DNA of 64,000 nt from Hyphomicrobiales bacterium (GCA_900470285.1 UCAG01000003.1:248001-312000), one strand, 5' to 3'. Numbered from the stretch's first letter, positions 47,380 through 58,669 are shown. The notes: a model not told the origin generated them from the sequence alone. Made by a program: numbers and translations.

Positions 47380-48645
47380 GTGTCACGCAGTTCATATCTT
47401 TTCACCAGTGAATCAGTATCCGAAGGTCATCCGGATAAGGTTTGCGATCGTATTTCCGATGAAATCGTAGACATGATCTACAAGGAAGCACGTAAAACCG
47501 GTGTTGATCCGTGGTCTGTACGTATTGCCTGTGAAACCCTTGCCACCACCAACCGCGTGGTGATTGCCGGTGAAGTGCGTGTGCCGGACACTTTCCTGAA
47601 AAAAGACAAAGCCGGTGAAATTCTGCTCGACGCCAAAGGCCATAAGCAGATCAACCCTTCCCGCTTCCGTTCCGCTGCACGTAAAGCTATCCGTGAAATC
47701 GGCTATGAGCAGGACGGCTTCAACTGGCGCAATGTGAAAATCGACGTGCTGCTGCATCCGCAATCTGCGGATATTGCGCAGGGCGTCGATAATGCTGCCG
47801 ACCGTCAGGGTGAAGAAGGTGCGGGCGATCAGGGCATTATGTTCGGTTATGCCTGCCGTGAAACACCGGATCTGATGCCGGCGCCCATCTATTATGCCCA
47901 TAAGATTCTCGAATTGCTTTCTGCTGCCCGCCACAAAGGCGAAGGCGATTATGGCAAGCTCGGCCCCGACGCAAAAAGTCAGGTTACTGTGCGCTATGCC
48001 GATGGCAAGCCTGCGGAAGTCACACAGATTGTGTTATCGACCCAGCATCTGGATGCTTCATGGGATTCCGCAAAAGTCCGTCAGGTCGTTGAGCCGGTGA
48101 TCCGCGAAGCCCTCGGCGATCTGCCGGTTGCTGCAAATTGTAACTGGTACATCAACCCGACCGGTAAATTCGTCATCGGCGGGCCGGATGGTGATGCCGG
48201 CCTGACCGGACGTAAGATCATTGTTGATACTTACGGCGGTGCGGCCCCGCATGGCGGCGGCGCATTTTCGGGCAAGGACACTACCAAAGTTGACCGTTCA
48301 GCCGCCTATGCCGCACGTTATCTGGCCAAGAACGTGATTGCTGCCGGTCTTGCTGACCGCTGCACCATTCAGCTGTCCTACGCGATCGGCGTTGCCCAGC
48401 CGCTCTCGGTCTATGTTGACTTGCATGGCACCGGCAAAGTTGCCGAAAGCGATGTGGAAACAGCTTTGCGTCAAGTAATGGATCTGTCGCCAACCGGCAT
48501 CCGCAAGCATCTCGACCTTAACAAGCCGATCTATGCCAAGACCGCATCCTATGGCCATTTCGGCCGCAAAGCCGGTCGCGACGGCTCTTTCTCATGGGAA
48601 AAGACAGATCTGGTCAAAGCACTGAAAGCTGCGCTTAAGGTCTGA
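47380..48645 (+). CDS. metK: S-adenosylmethionine synthetase
   Basis: Makes SAM from methionine and ATP; 421 aa, the long form usual in Rhizobiales. The start segment [19 protein letters not shown] holds the first ATP-binding His. The hexapeptide GAGDQG and the P-loop-like [16 protein letters not shown] are intact. The start is a GTG preceded by AAGAGGGG. SAM made here feeds the methyltransferases nearby (TrmB, RsmC-like, MiaB). Confidence 0.97.
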   Translation: MSRSSYLFTSESVSEGHPDKVCDRISDEIVDMIYKEARKTGVDPWSVRIACETLATTNRVVIAGEVRVPDTFLKKDKAGEILLDAKGHKQINPSRFRSAARKAIREIGYEQDGFNWRNVKIDVLLHPQSADIAQGVDNAADRQGEEGAGDQGIMFGYACRETPDLMPAPIYYAHKILELLSAARHKGEGDYGKLGPDAKSQVTVRYADGKPAEVTQIVLSTQHLDASWDSAKVRQVVEPVIREALGDLPVAANCNWYINPTGKFVIGGPDGDAGLTGRKIIVDTYGGAAPHGGGAFSGKDTTKVDRSAAYAARYLAKNVIAAGLADRCTIQLSYAIGVAQPLSVYVDLHGTGKVAESDVETALRQVMDLSPTGIRKHLDLNKPIYAKTASYGHFGRKAGRDGSFSWEKTDLVKALKAALKV

Positions 48646-48669
48646 TTTCACTCTCAATATTCTGAATTT

Positions 48670-48706
48670 CAGGGCACCATGTTTCTCTCATGGTGCCCTG
48701 TTTCTT
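48670..48706 (+). terminator. Terminator of metK
   Basis: A perfect 12-bp stem CAGGGCACCATG / CATGGTGCCCTG is followed by TTTCTTT. Confidence 0.88.
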
Positions 48707-48839
48707 TAACAGCCATACAAAAATCAGTAGACTTTCCGTCGCTGATTATGTGTAAAGCGGCTTATTCCGATTATCTGAACCATAAAGAAACGTGCCGATG
48801 CCTGATACTGAACGCAACTGTGACCTCAAGGATGAAGCC

Positions 48840-49556
48840 ATGAGCGCAGAGTCCTCTGAACAACAGCCACGCGGCTCACGTGCGACGGAAGCTTTTTATG
48901 GCCGCCGTAACGGCAAACCTTTGCGTCCGCATCAGCGTTTTCTGCGCGAAGACCTGCTGCCGCAGCTCAAACTTGATCTTCTGAGCCCTGCACCGCAGGA
49001 TCTGCGCACACTATTTATGGCCGATGTTTCGAAAGTGCGTATGGAAATCGGTTTCGGCGGCGGCGAGCATCTGGTGCATGAAGCCACCCGCAAACCGGAA
49101 GCCGGTTTTATCGGCGTTGAGCCTTTCGTCAACGGCATGGCGAAAATGCTTGGCGCACAGGATGCCAATCCGCTGCCGAACCTGCGTCTCTATGATGACG
49201 ATGCAACGCTGGTACTCGACTGGCTGCCGGATGCCTCACTTGACGGCATTGATCTGTTCTATCCTGATCCGTGGCCGAAAAAGAAACACTGGAAACGCCG
49301 TTTTGTCAGCCAGAAAAACCTCAGCCGCTTCGCCCGCGTGCTGAAGCCCGGAGCTTTGTTCCGCTTTGCGTCCGACATTGACACCTATGTCAACTGGACT
49401 CTGCAGCATTGCCATGACCATGGTGCATTTGAATGGCAGGCACAAAGTGCCGCCGATTGGCACACGCCTTATGAAGCATGGCCCGGTACACGCTATGAAG
49501 CCAAAGCTTTCCGTGAAGGCCGCAAAGCGGCTTACCTCACCTTTATCAGGCGATAA
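48840..49556 (+). CDS. trmB: tRNA (guanine-N7-)-methyltransferase
   Basis: Methylates G46 of tRNA with SAM; about 238 aa. Motif I is [10 protein letters not shown], and the conserved [15 protein letters not shown] region is complete. The start is set at the ATG preceded by AAGGATGAAGCC; in-frame GTG (48792) and ATG (48798) codons upstream would add about 15 residues without a clear RBS. It follows the metK terminator, so it has its own promoter. Confidence 0.93.
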   Translation: MSAESSEQQPRGSRATEAFYGRRNGKPLRPHQRFLREDLLPQLKLDLLSPAPQDLRTLFMADVSKVRMEIGFGGGEHLVHEATRKPEAGFIGVEPFVNGMAKMLGAQDANPLPNLRLYDDDATLVLDWLPDASLDGIDLFYPDPWPKKKHWKRRFVSQKNLSRFARVLKPGALFRFASDIDTYVNWTLQHCHDHGAFEWQAQSAADWHTPYEAWPGTRYEAKAFREGRKAAYLTFIRR

Positions 49557-49632
49557 TTCCTCCTCAAGGACAAGGCTTGTCACAGGCGGCTTTTTTCTGT
49601 ATAGTTGCCTCAAATTCTTGGTCGGTAGAACA

Positions 49633-49663
49633 AGAGTGGGTCCCACCGGTCCCGCTCTTTTTT
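49633..49663 (+). terminator. Terminator after trmB
   Basis: AGAGTGGG / CCCGCTCT stem (one G-T pair) with a ten-base loop is followed by a T6 run. Confidence 0.75.
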
Positions 49664-49734
49664 GTTTGGTACACACTGAAAACTGAGCAAACTACCGCCG
49701 GAAATCCTATTGCACGTATTTTAAGGAATACAGG

Positions 49735-50412
49735 GTGAACGAACAGACACAACAGGACCAGATCATTACAGCGCTTGACGCGACACAGGATGAACCACGC
49801 ATTATCCGTGAAACGGGTATTGATGCAAAAGTGGCATCGCTGATCGAACCTGCGATTAATGCTGCGGGTTTCCGTCTTGTGCGCGTGCGTCTTTCCGGCC
49901 TCAACGGCCTCACCCTGCAGATTATGGCTGAGCGTCCGGACGGCACCATGACCGTTGAAGATTGCGAAATTGTCAGCCGCACCGTTTCTCCGGTTCTCGA
50001 TGTTGAAGATCCGATTGACGGCAAATATCACCTTGAAATTTCCTCACCGGGCATTGACCGTCCGATGGTGCGCAAATCTGACTTTTCCAACTGGCAGGGT
50101 CATATTGCTAAACTCGAAACCTCCATGCTGCATGACAACCGCAAAAAATTCCGCGGCCGCATCATCAAGGTTGAAGATGAAACTGTCACTCTCGAAACCG
50201 ATCAGGCCACTTACGGCGCGGAAGCTCAGACCACAATTCCTTTTGAGCTGATCGCTGACGCAAGACTGATCCTGACTGATGATCTGATCCGTGATGCGCT
50301 GCGCAAAGACAAAGCTCTGCGCGAAGGCCGTATTCCGGGCGACGAATTGAGTGATGAATTCAATCTGGACAGCGGCAATGCCGATGCTCCAGAGAGTGAT
50401 AAAGACAACTAA
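49735..50412 (+). CDS. rimP: Ribosome maturation factor RimP
   Basis: Assists 30S assembly; 225 aa. The N-terminal alpha/beta domain contains the [13 protein letters not shown] motif (about 98-110) followed by the SH3-like C-terminal domain. An N-terminal extension of about 20 residues and an acidic C-terminal tail are present. The start is a GTG. It opens the rimP-nusA-ylxR-infB-rbfA-truB cluster. Confidence 0.95.
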   Translation: MNEQTQQDQIITALDATQDEPRIIRETGIDAKVASLIEPAINAAGFRLVRVRLSGLNGLTLQIMAERPDGTMTVEDCEIVSRTVSPVLDVEDPIDGKYHLEISSPGIDRPMVRKSDFSNWQGHIAKLETSMLHDNRKKFRGRIIKVEDETVTLETDQATYGAEAQTTIPFELIADARLILTDDLIRDALRKDKALREGRIPGDELSDEFNLDSGNADAPESDKDN

Positions 50413-50519
50413 GCATTTCTCAGGCGAATGACTTCATTTGCTTGTCATGATAATGCGACAAAACAAAAAAGCTTTCGCACCCAGAAGCAAAAAACGGGTG
50501 CTGCACCAAGGAGAGACCA

Positions 50520-52133
50520 ATGGCAGTCAGTGCAAACAGGCTAGAGCTTCTTCAGATCGCTGATGCGGTTGCGCGCGAAAAATCCATTGACCGCGAGATC
50601 GTGATTGCAGCGATGGCCGATGCCATTCAGAAAGCTGCCCGCTCCCGTTATGGTCTGGAAACCAATATCCGCGCGGATATCAATTCCAAGAGCGGTGAAA
50701 TCAAGCTGCAACGCCTGCTTGAAGTGGTTGAAACTGTAGAAGATTACGCCACACAGATCGCTCTGGAATCCGCACGTGAGCGCAATCCGGATGCGCAGAT
50801 CGGTGATTTCCTTGCCGACCAGCTGCCGCCAATGGATTTCGGCCGTATTGCTGCCCAGTCCGCCAAACAGGTTATCGTGCAGAAAGTGCGCGAAGCCGAG
50901 CGTGACCGCCAGTATGACGAATTCAAAGACCGTCTGGGTGAAATCATCAACGGCACTGTCAAGCGCGTTGAATATGGCAATGTGGTTGTTGATCTCGGCC
51001 GCGGTGAAGCCATTGTCCGCCGTGACGAACTGATCCCGCGTGAAGCTTTCCGCTACGGCGACCGCATCCGCGCTTATGTTTATGATGTCCGCCGCGAACA
51101 GCGCGGTCCGCAGGTTTTCCTGTCGCGTACCCATCCGCAGTTCATGGCGAAACTCTTCACCATGGAAGTGCCGGAAATCTACGACGGCATTATTGAAATC
51201 AAATCGGTTGCCCGTGATCCGGGTTCGCGCGCCAAAATGGCCGTTGTGTCCCGTGACAGCTCGATTGATCCTGTCGGCGCCTGCGTTGGTATGCGCGGTT
51301 CCCGCGTTCAGGCCGTTGTCGGCGAATTGCAGGGCGAAAAGATCGACATTATTCCTTGGTCGCCGGATGCAGCGACTTTCATCGTTAACGCCTTGCAGCC
51401 TGCTGAAGTGGCCAAGGTTGTTCTGGATGAAGATGCAGAACGTATCGAAGTTGTTGTGCCTGACGATCAGCTGTCGCTGGCCATCGGCCGTCGCGGTCAG
51501 AATGTGCGCCTTGCCTCGCAGCTGACCGGCTGGGACATCGATATTATGACGGAAAACGAAGAATCCGAACGCCGCCAGAAAGAATTCACAGAACGCTCTG
51601 CCCTGTTCATGGAAGCGCTGAATGTGGATGAAATGGTTGGTCAGGTTCTGGCTTCCGAAGGTTTCGGTTCGGTTGAAGAAATCGCCTATGTCGAAAGCGA
51701 CGAAATCGCTTCGATCGATGGTTTCGATGCTGATACTGCTGCTGAAATTCAGGATCGCGCGAAAGAATATCTGGATCGTCTCGAAAGCGATCTGAATGAC
51801 CGTCGTCTTGAACTGGGCGTCAGCGACGAACTGCGCGATGTACCGGGTCTGACCAGTGCAATGCTTGTTGCAGTCGGTGAAGACGGCGTGAAGACCATGG
51901 ATGATTTTGCCGGTTATGCGGTGGATGATCTCGTGGGCTGGCGCGAGCGTAAAGACGGTGAAACTGTTACTCATGCCGGTGTTCTGACACCGTTTGAAGT
52001 TTCCCGCACAGACGCTGAACAGATGGTTCTTTCAGCCCGCCTTAAAGCAGGCTGGATTACAGAAGATCAGCTGGAAGAAGCCGCCAATGAACTGGCTTCG
52101 GCAGGCGATGATGAAGAGCAGGCAGATGCTTAA
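50520..52133 (+). CDS. nusA: Transcription termination/antitermination factor NusA
   Basis: RNA polymerase-binding factor for pausing, termination and antitermination; 537 aa. Domains: NusA N-terminal (about 8-130), S1 (about 135-200, GTVKRVEYGNVVVDLG), two KH domains (about 230-345, with VGACVGMRGSRVQ and LAIGRRGQNVRLA), and C-terminal helix-hairpin-helix repeats rich in acidic residues. The RBS AAGGAGAGA precedes the ATG. Confidence 0.97.
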   Translation: MAVSANRLELLQIADAVAREKSIDREIVIAAMADAIQKAARSRYGLETNIRADINSKSGEIKLQRLLEVVETVEDYATQIALESARERNPDAQIGDFLADQLPPMDFGRIAAQSAKQVIVQKVREAERDRQYDEFKDRLGEIINGTVKRVEYGNVVVDLGRGEAIVRRDELIPREAFRYGDRIRAYVYDVRREQRGPQVFLSRTHPQFMAKLFTMEVPEIYDGIIEIKSVARDPGSRAKMAVVSRDSSIDPVGACVGMRGSRVQAVVGELQGEKIDIIPWSPDAATFIVNALQPAEVAKVVLDEDAERIEVVVPDDQLSLAIGRRGQNVRLASQLTGWDIDIMTENEESERRQKEFTERSALFMEALNVDEMVGQVLASEGFGSVEEIAYVESDEIASIDGFDADTAAEIQDRAKEYLDRLESDLNDRRLELGVSDELRDVPGLTSAMLVAVGEDGVKTMDDFAGYAVDDLVGWRERKDGETVTHAGVLTPFEVSRTDAEQMVLSARLKAGWITEDQLEEAANELASAGDDEEQADA

Positions 52134-52206
52134 TCAGCATCTTGCAACTGCCGCTCGCGCGGGCGGATTTTGATGTCCGCGCATCGGCTCTCTACCGGAA
52201 ATAATG

Positions 52207-52233
52207 CCTGTGTCAGTTTTTTTGATACAGGCC
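52207..52233. other. Hairpin with T-rich loop between nusA and ylxR
   Basis: GCCTGTGTCA / TGATACAGGC, one G-T pair, closes a loop of G and T6. As with the phoH-ybeY hairpin the T-run is in the loop. It lies in a 239-bp gap inside the nusA-infB operon and could be a processing site. Confidence 0.5.
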
Positions 52234-52372
52234 TGTATTCCGACAAACTGCATACAGCCGGAACCGCTCGGTTTACGGCTGTCTTGCGCGCACATATTGC
52301 AGGGCTTCTTGCCCTTGCACTCATATTAAAGTAGAAAACAGTTCCTCTCCACCGGCGCTGTTTTCGAGCGAA

Positions 52373-53038
52373 GTGGAGTTCTGGTTGAAACCGGATAAAA
52401 ACGACAGGACCTGTATTGTTACGCGCGAGAGCGGCCCGGCTGTAGATCTCATCCGGTTTGTGGCTGCACCCGACGGTAGTGTTGTACCGGATCTGAAGCG
52501 CAATTTACCCGGACGCGGATGCTGGATTAAAGCAGAACGGCATATTGTTGATGAAGCGGTTAAACGCAAACTGCTGCCCCGCGCACTGAAAACGCAAGTT
52601 TCGGTGCCGGCGGATTTAGGTTCTCTGGTCGACAGGCTATTGACAAAATCCGCTCTGGGCAGTCTAGCACTGGCCAGAAAGTCCGGGGCTGTGGTGACAG
52701 GATCGGCGAAAGTTGATTCTGCTGTGCGTACCGGTCGCGTTATAATGGTGCTTCATGCGACAACAGCGGCTCCCGACGGCATCCGAAAGCTGGATCAGGC
52801 GCGTCATGCGAGGAAGATGGCAACCGGAGCAGATATAAAAGCCTATTCCCTTTTTACAGGGGATGAAATGGATTTGGCATTTGGCGGCGGAAATGTAATA
52901 CATGCCGCCGTGATTGAAGGAACGGCAGCAACCGGGTTCGTCACGCGGGCGCTTCAGCTGCATAAATATCGCGGCGAGAGCGCAGCGAACTTGGAAAATC
53001 TGGCAGCCACTGCTGCAAAGGAAACGGAATCGGAATGA
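52373..53038 (+). CDS. YlxR-like RNA-binding protein with L7Ae-like C-terminal domain
   Basis: A 221-aa protein, the longer alphaproteobacterial form: an N-terminal DUF448/YlxR domain (about 8-85; the usual G-R-G-x-W motif reads LPGRGCWIK) and a C-terminal domain resembling L7Ae-type RNA-binding proteins (about 95-195). Likely a nucleic-acid-binding factor for RNA or transcription. The start is a GTG. It overlaps infB by four bases (ATGA). Confidence 0.9.
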   Translation: MEFWLKPDKNDRTCIVTRESGPAVDLIRFVAAPDGSVVPDLKRNLPGRGCWIKAERHIVDEAVKRKLLPRALKTQVSVPADLGSLVDRLLTKSALGSLALARKSGAVVTGSAKVDSAVRTGRVIMVLHATTAAPDGIRKLDQARHARKMATGADIKAYSLFTGDEMDLAFGGGNVIHAAVIEGTAATGFVTRALQLHKYRGESAANLENLAATAAKETESE

Positions 53039-56000
53039 GCGACAGTAATTCAAACGACGACAAGACGCTGAGCGTCGACACAAAAAAGACGCTGACCATC
53101 AAGCGGCCAGGAGTCGAACAGAGCACTGTACGGCAAAATTTCAGCCACGGACGCAGCAAGTCGGTTGTTGTTGAGACAAAAAAACGTAAGTTTACCCGTC
53201 CTGACGAAAAACCTGAAGCTGCAGCCGCTCCGGCTCCTGTTCAGCCAGTTGCACCGGCTCCAACACCGGCACAAGCTGCTCCTGCTCCGGTTGCTGAAAA
53301 GCCGGCCGTGATTGCAGATGCGCCTAAGCCTGCGCCTGTTACAGAAACTGCTGCGCCTGTTGCAAAAACAGAAAGCGCACCGGTTGCTCCGCAGGCTGCC
53401 AAGCCTGCTGAAGCCGCAGTTGCTAAACCTGTTACACCTAAGCCTGCAGCGCCTGCTGCTGCCCGTCCGGCAGCACCAGCTGCTACAACCCGTCCGGGCG
53501 CCCCTGCGGGCAATCGTCCGGCCGGTGGTGGCTATAACAAGCCGCAGGGTTCCCGTCCGGGTGGCCGCAATGAACAGCGCAACCGTTCCAATGACCGTCC
53601 GGGCATGGTGTTGAACACCCTGTCCTCTTCGGAAATGGATGCACGTCGCCGCGCCCTTCAGGATGCGGTAATCCGTGATGCGGAAGACCGCAAACGCGCA
53701 GAAGCAGAAGCTATCCGCCGCGCGGAAGAAGAAAAACGCCGTGAAATCGAGCGTCTGGAATCTGAACGCCGTCAGGCTGAAGAAGATGCACGCCGCAAGG
53801 CAGAAGCTGAAGCCAAGGCTAAAGCTGAAGCTGAAGCACGCAAGCGCGAACCGGCTGCACCTGTGCGTCCGGCTGCTGCACGCCCTGGCGGTGAACGTCC
53901 TTCAAATGATCGTTCGGCGGGTGATCGCTCCGGCGGCCAGAACCGTGGCCCTGCCGGTCAGAACCGTCCAAATCAGGGCGGCTACAACCGCACCGGCGGC
54001 GCACCTGCCCCGCGCGATATTAATGCTGAAGCACCGCTGGCCGACAAAAAACCGACCCAGCAGGTTCTGAACCGCAAGCCGCAGAATGATGATGATGATG
54101 ATCGTCGTGGTGCAGGCGTACGTCGTAACGTGCCTGCGAAACCGGAAGTGCGCGCTACAAAGCCGACCAAGGCTGAAGAAGATCGCCGTCGCGGCAAACT
54201 GACCCTGAACAGCAATCTGGAAGACGAAGGCCGTTCGCGTTCGCTTTCGGCAATGCGCCGCCGTCAGGAAAAGTTCAAGCGCTCACAGATGCAGGAAGTC
54301 CGTGAAAAGATCTCCCGTGAAGTGACTATTCCTGAAACCATTACCATTCAGGAACTGGCACAGCGTATGACGGAACGTGCCGTTGACATCATCAAATACC
54401 TGATGAAACAGGGTCAGATGATGAAGCCGGGCGATGTGATCGATTCCGATCTGGCACAGCTGATCGCGGAAGAATTCGGCCACACAGTGAAGCGCGTTGC
54501 GGAATCCGACGTTGAAGAAGGTATCTTCAACGTAGAAGATAACCTTGCTGCAATGCTGCCGCGTCCGCCGGTTGTTACCATTATGGGTCACGTTGACCAT
54601 GGTAAAACCTCGTTGCTCGATGCAATTCGTCAGGCAAATGTGGTCTCGGGTGAAGCCGGTGGTATTACCCAGCATATCGGTGCTTATCAGGTTGAACAGA
54701 ACGGCCAGAAAATCACCTTTATCGATACGCCTGGTCACGCCGCCTTTACGCAGATGCGTGCCCGTGGTGCGCAGGCAACCGATATCGCCATTCTGGTGGT
54801 TGCCGCTGATGACAGCGTGATGCCGCAGACGATTGAATCGATCAACCACGCCAAAGCGGCCGGTGTCCCGATCATCGTGGCGATCAACAAGATCGACAAG
54901 CCGACCGCTGATCCGCAAAAAGTACGCAATGCCCTGCTGCAGCACGATGTGTTTGTGGAAACCATGGGCGGTGAAGTGCTTGATGTGGAAGTTTCCGCCA
55001 AGAACAAAATCAACCTCGACAAGCTGCTTGAAGCCGTTCTGTTGCAGGCTGAAATTCTTGATCTTAAAGCCGATCCTGAGCGTACAGCTGAAGGTGTGGT
55101 TATTGAAGCTCAGCTTGACCGCGGTCGCGGTGCGGTTGCAACCGTTCTGGTTCAGAAAGGTACATTGCATCCGGGCGAGATCATCATCGCCGGCAGTGCA
55201 TGGGGTCGCGTTCGCGCCCTCGTCAATGACCATGGCGACCATGTGAAAGAAGCATCCCCTGCAATGCCGGTGGAAATTCTCGGTCTATCCGGTACTCCGC
55301 AGGCTGGTGACCGCTTTGCGGTTGTTGCCAACGAAGCAAAGGCGCGCGAAATTTCTGAATACCGTCAGCGTCTTGCCCGCGATAAGGCCGTTGCCCGTCA
55401 GGCAGGCTCGCGTGGTTCCCTTGAGCAGATGATGTCTAATCTGCAGTCGAGCGGTCTCAAAGAGTTCCCGCTGGTTATCAAGGGTGACGTGCAGGGTTCG
55501 GTTGAAGCGATTATCGCTTCTCTCGACAAACTCGGCACTGATGAAGTCCGCGCACGTATCGTTCATTCGGGTGCCGGTGGTATCACAGAAAGCGATATCT
55601 CGCTGGCTGAAGCATCAAATGCTGCCATCATCGGCTTCAACGTCCGCGCCAATAAACAGGCTCGTGATGCAGCCGAACAGCAGGGTATCGAAATCCGCTA
55701 CTACAACATCATCTATGATCTGATTGATGATGTGAAAGCAGCGATGTCCGGTCTTCTGCCGCCAGAACGTCGTGAAACCTTCATCGGTAACGCTGAAATT
55801 CTCGAAGTCTTCAACATCACCAAAGTCGGTAAAGTTGCCGGTTGCCGTGTTGTTGACGGTAAAGTCGAGCGTGGCGCCGGTGTACGTCTTATCCGCGACA
55901 ACGTGGTTATCCACGAAGGCAAGCTCAAGACACTCAAGCGCTTCAAGGACGAAGTTGCCGAAGTGCCGATGGGTCAGGAATGCGGTATGGCATTTGAAAA

Positions 56001-56070
56001 CTACGAAGATGTACGCGCAGGCGACATCATCGAAGCGTTCCGCGTTGAGATGATCACGCGTACGCTGTAA
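53035..56070 (+). CDS. infB: Translation initiation factor IF-2
   Basis: GTPase that brings initiator tRNA to the 30S subunit; 1011 aa, long because of an extended N-terminus. Residues about 60-190 are Ala/Pro-rich, about 200-275 form a charged coiled coil, about 285-345 are Gly/Arg/Asn-rich. The G domain has [12 protein letters not shown] near 517-528, DTPGHAAF and NKIDKP, followed by domains II, III and IV. It overlaps ylxR upstream. Confidence 0.98.
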   Translation: MSDSNSNDDKTLSVDTKKTLTIKRPGVEQSTVRQNFSHGRSKSVVVETKKRKFTRPDEKPEAAAAPAPVQPVAPAPTPAQAAPAPVAEKPAVIADAPKPAPVTETAAPVAKTESAPVAPQAAKPAEAAVAKPVTPKPAAPAAARPAAPAATTRPGAPAGNRPAGGGYNKPQGSRPGGRNEQRNRSNDRPGMVLNTLSSSEMDARRRALQDAVIRDAEDRKRAEAEAIRRAEEEKRREIERLESERRQAEEDARRKAEAEAKAKAEAEARKREPAAPVRPAAARPGGERPSNDRSAGDRSGGQNRGPAGQNRPNQGGYNRTGGAPAPRDINAEAPLADKKPTQQVLNRKPQNDDDDDRRGAGVRRNVPAKPEVRATKPTKAEEDRRRGKLTLNSNLEDEGRSRSLSAMRRRQEKFKRSQMQEVREKISREVTIPETITIQELAQRMTERAVDIIKYLMKQGQMMKPGDVIDSDLAQLIAEEFGHTVKRVAESDVEEGIFNVEDNLAAMLPRPPVVTIMGHVDHGKTSLLDAIRQANVVSGEAGGITQHIGAYQVEQNGQKITFIDTPGHAAFTQMRARGAQATDIAILVVAADDSVMPQTIESINHAKAAGVPIIVAINKIDKPTADPQKVRNALLQHDVFVETMGGEVLDVEVSAKNKINLDKLLEAVLLQAEILDLKADPERTAEGVVIEAQLDRGRGAVATVLVQKGTLHPGEIIIAGSAWGRVRALVNDHGDHVKEASPAMPVEILGLSGTPQAGDRFAVVANEAKAREISEYRQRLARDKAVARQAGSRGSLEQMMSNLQSSGLKEFPLVIKGDVQGSVEAIIASLDKLGTDEVRARIVHSGAGGITESDISLAEASNAAIIGFNVRANKQARDAAEQQGIEIRYYNIIYDLIDDVKAAMSGLLPPERRETFIGNAEILEVFNITKVGKVAGCRVVDGKVERGAGVRLIRDNVVIHEGKLKTLKRFKDEVAEVPMGQECGMAFENYEDVRAGDIIEAFRVEMITRTL

Positions 56071-56297
56071 TCAGCAAAGCAGCGGCAGTCATCAGAACTG
56101 CCGCTGCTTCATTTCTCGGGCGGTTTACACTCATCTTCCGACATAGTGCCGCTCTGAATTTTTAATTGGCCGCATTGTCATAATTGTCAGGCTGTATCAG
56201 TCTGGTTGTGAACAGGATGAAAGCCGCGCAGGCTTTTCCGCAATCATGCAATTTGTACAGTTGCCGACCGATATTTGGCTCAGATTTTGGAGTCCCC

Positions 56298-56741
56298 ATG
56301 TCCCGTTTTTCTTCCACAGGACCATCACAGCGTCAGTTGCGCGTCGGCGAGCAGGTTCGTCATGCCGTGGCTCAGGTGCTGTCACGCGGCGAAATCCGTG
56401 ACGATGTTCTGAATAATACCGTAGTTTCCATCACCGAAGTGCGCATGTCGCCTGACTTGAAAATTGCGACATGCTTTATCAGCATCGTCGGCAATACAGA
56501 TGTGCAGACTGTTATTAAAGCACTGGCAAGCCATGCAAAGTTTTTGCGTGGCCGCGTTGCACCACAATTGCGTCAGATGAAATATATGCCGGAATTCCGC
56601 TTCCGGCCGGATACCAGTTTCGACAATTTTGCCAAGATTGATGCCCTGCTGCGTTCGCCGGAAGTTGCACGTGATTTGCAGCAGGATGACAGCGATGAAT
56701 CCGACACAGAAACACATAAAGATAACGAGAATAACGGCTGA
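56298..56741 (+). CDS. rbfA: Ribosome-binding factor A
   Basis: KH-fold 30S maturation factor; 147 aa. The start [19 protein letters not shown] is preferred; the frame is open back to 56184 but the added part has no family match. The conserved core covers [17 protein letters not shown] to [18 protein letters not shown] (both in part). The C-terminus is acidic. The stop overlaps the truB start by one base (TGATG). Confidence 0.94.
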   Translation: MSRFSSTGPSQRQLRVGEQVRHAVAQVLSRGEIRDDVLNNTVVSITEVRMSPDLKIATCFISIVGNTDVQTVIKALASHAKFLRGRVAPQLRQMKYMPEFRFRPDTSFDNFAKIDALLRSPEVARDLQQDDSDESDTETHKDNENNG

Positions 56742-57715
56742 TGGCACGCAGAGGTAAGAAAAAAGGCCGTCCGGTTTCCGGATGGGTGATTTTTGACAAG
56801 CCGAAAGGCATGGGCTCGACCGAGGCCGTTTCCAAAATCAAATGGCTTTTCAGTGCTGAAAAAGCCGGCCATGCCGGTACGCTTGATCCACTTGCTTCCG
56901 GCATGTTGCCGATTGCTCTGGGCGAAGCCACCAAAACCGTACCTTACGTGATGGACGGCACGAAAATCTATTCCTTCACCGTGACCTGGGGTGAAGAACG
57001 CTCGACGGATGATCTGGAAGGCCCTGTCACCGAAACCTCTGATAAGCGTCCCACAGAAGAGGATATTCTGGCGCTTCTGCCAAATTATATCGGTACTATT
57101 CAGCAAACCCCGCCGCAATTCTCCGCCATTAAAATTGACGGTGAACGTGCCTATGATCTGGCACGTGGCGGTGAAACTGTTGCCATTCCTTCCCGTGAAG
57201 TCGAGATTTTTCAGCTTGAACTGGTTGAGATCAACGAAGCCGGACAGGCCGTGTTTGAAGTTGAATGCGGTAAAGGCACTTATGTGCGCTCGCTCGCCCG
57301 CGATATGGGGCGCGATCTCGGCTGTCTCGGCCATATTGCGGAACTGCGCCGTCTGGAAGTTGCGCCTTTTAACGAAGATGATTTTGTAACACTTCAGGAA
57401 CTGGAAGCCGCATGGCCGCCGCTGCCACCGAAATCAGATGATGAAGATACGGAACCTGCGCCTGTTGTACCGCGTGATTTCTCAGCCCTTGATGATTTTA
57501 TCATTGATACCGGTGCCGCACTGGAAGATCTGGTGCAGGTTGCTTTGTCCGACGATCAGGCTCACCGTGTGCGCATGGGTAATCCGGTCATCTTACGCGG
57601 TCGCGATGCACCGCTGGAATCCGATGAGGTTTGTGCCAATCACAAAAACCGTTTGCTGGCTATCGGTTACATTGAACAAGGCATGTTCAAGCCCAAGCGC
57701 GTTTTCACTTATTAA
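56741..57715 (+). CDS. truB: tRNA pseudouridine(55) synthase
   Basis: Makes pseudouridine 55 in the T-loop of tRNA; 324 aa. The catalytic motif is [15 protein letters not shown] with Asp near residue 47. [14 protein letters not shown] follows in the second part, and a C-terminal PUA-like region is present with a short acidic insert ([12 protein letters not shown]). It overlaps rbfA and ends the nusA-infB cluster. Confidence 0.97.
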   Translation: MARRGKKKGRPVSGWVIFDKPKGMGSTEAVSKIKWLFSAEKAGHAGTLDPLASGMLPIALGEATKTVPYVMDGTKIYSFTVTWGEERSTDDLEGPVTETSDKRPTEEDILALLPNYIGTIQQTPPQFSAIKIDGERAYDLARGGETVAIPSREVEIFQLELVEINEAGQAVFEVECGKGTYVRSLARDMGRDLGCLGHIAELRRLEVAPFNEDDFVTLQELEAAWPPLPPKSDDEDTEPAPVVPRDFSALDDFIIDTGAALEDLVQVALSDDQAHRVRMGNPVILRGRDAPLESDEVCANHKNRLLAIGYIEQGMFKPKRVFTY

Positions 57716-57825
57716 ACTAGAGCATTTCACAGTCAAGTTGGATCAACTTGCCGCCGGGATAATGCGACAAACTAAAGAATCCAGAGCGAGCACTGCGATT
57801 CAACATGAACGTAAACCGCTCTAGT
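57716..57825. repeat. Dispersed Rhizobiales intergenic repeat after truB
   Basis: The element begins CTAGAGCATTTCACAG and ends CGCTCTAG, with AAGTTGGATCAACTT as an inner palindrome and GATAATGCGACAAA inside. The last motif recurs at 50449-50462 between rimP and nusA. Confidence 0.7.
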
Positions 57826-57849
57826 GATTACAGTTCCGCTCATTTTATT

Positions 57850-57876
57850 AAAAAGCCTGCATTGCAGGCTTTTTTG
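57850..57876 (+). terminator. Terminator after truB
   Basis: AAAAGCCTG / CAGGCTTTT around CATTG is followed by further T. It separates truB from rpsO. Confidence 0.8.
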
Positions 57877-57879
57877 AAA

Positions 57880-58038
57880 TGTGTCTGGAAATAAGCCACA
57901 GTTTCGATTATATGATCGTCAGGTTCTGTGTAAGGCATTAATCAATGCTGACTGTACAGAACTGAAGTAAACGGCCCCGGCTGGACGACATCTTGGCCAC
58001 GGGCGACATTTCTCCTCTTAAACAAAAAGGACATTCCG
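57880..58038 (+). promoter_or_regulatory. rpsO leader region
   Basis: About 160 bp without a gene; GGCC and CCGG motifs at about 57973-58008 could pair. S15 represses its own mRNA in many bacteria through different leader structures, so an S15-binding leader is possible here. This is inference. Confidence 0.35.
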
Positions 58039-58308
58039 ATGTCGATTACTGCTGAACGCAAACAGGCTCTTATCAAAGAATATGCAACCAAAGAAGGCGA
58101 TACCGGTTCTCCTGAAGTACAGGTAGCCGTTCTTTCGGAACGCATTTCCAACCTGACCGGTCACTTTAAAGGCCACAAGAATGACAACCATTCCCGTCGT
58201 GGTCTTCTGAAAATGGTTTCTCAGCGCCGCAATCTGCTCGACTACCTCAAAGGTGTTGACGAAGCGCGCTACCAGAGCCTGATCGGCCGTCTCGGCCTGC
58301 GCCGCTAA
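58039..58308 (+). CDS. rpsO: 30S ribosomal protein S15
   Basis: An 89-aa 16S rRNA-binding protein, usual length, with the conserved [16 protein letters not shown], [18 protein letters not shown] region (here [18 protein letters not shown]) and a C-terminal LGLRR. The RBS AAAGGA precedes the ATG. It is followed by a terminator and pnp, the usual rpsO-pnp order. Confidence 0.98.
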   Translation: MSITAERKQALIKEYATKEGDTGSPEVQVAVLSERISNLTGHFKGHKNDNHSRRGLLKMVSQRRNLLDYLKGVDEARYQSLIGRLGLRR

Positions 58309-58316
58309 GCGCATCA

Positions 58317-58354
58317 TCCGGCGAAAACCTGCAACGGTTTTCGCCGGAATTTTT
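58317..58354 (+). terminator. Terminator of rpsO
   Basis: TCCGGCGAAAACC / GGTTTTCGCCGGA, a 13-bp stem, is followed by ATTTTT. Partial read-through into pnp is usual in this operon type. Confidence 0.88.
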
Positions 58355-58485
58355 ACCGGAGCCGGACTTTTCATTAAATCTCTCCGGCAACAGGGCATTT
58401 ACGGCTCAACAGCCTGAAAACGCTCTGTATTATACAATAATGCATTCTCTGTGCGTGTAAGCGCCAAAACGGGAAAAATGCAGCA

Positions 58486-58576
58486 GGGCTTTAACAATAA
58501 TGTCGTCAAAGCCCGATATGGAACTGTATTGAACAGGTTCCGCAGGCAGGATTGCAGGCAGCTCGGAAAATCGAGC
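58486..58576 (+). promoter_or_regulatory. pnp leader with three stem-loops
   Basis: In the 361-bp rpsO-pnp gap: GGGCTTT/AAAGCCC (58486-58514), GGAAC-CTGT paired with ACAG-GTTCC (58520-58541), and GCTCG/CGAGC (58561-58576). In E. coli a leader hairpin cut by RNase III allows PNPase to repress its own synthesis; a similar role is inferred. Confidence 0.45.
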
Positions 58577-58669
58577 TTCCCGCTGTCTTGCCCGCTCCCT
58601 GTTCCAAACCGGAATAGTGCAAGCGCTGACATCAGCGCCGCGAAAAATATTCCAAACCAAGGACAAGAT

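Noticed and set aside
50541-51974. 477-codon open frame on the minus strand
   Set aside because: It is fully antisense to nusA, has no family likeness, and is explained by codon bias of the real gene.
54283-55242. 319-codon open frame on the minus strand
   Set aside because: It is a shadow of infB with no recognisable domain.
56184-56297. Upstream extension of rbfA
   Set aside because: The added residues show no match to the family, and the ATG at 56298 begins a typical RbfA N-terminus.
58451-58669. N-terminal extension of pnp by 73 codons
   Set aside because: PNPase starts at the [11 protein letters not shown] segment, and the extension covers the structured leader.
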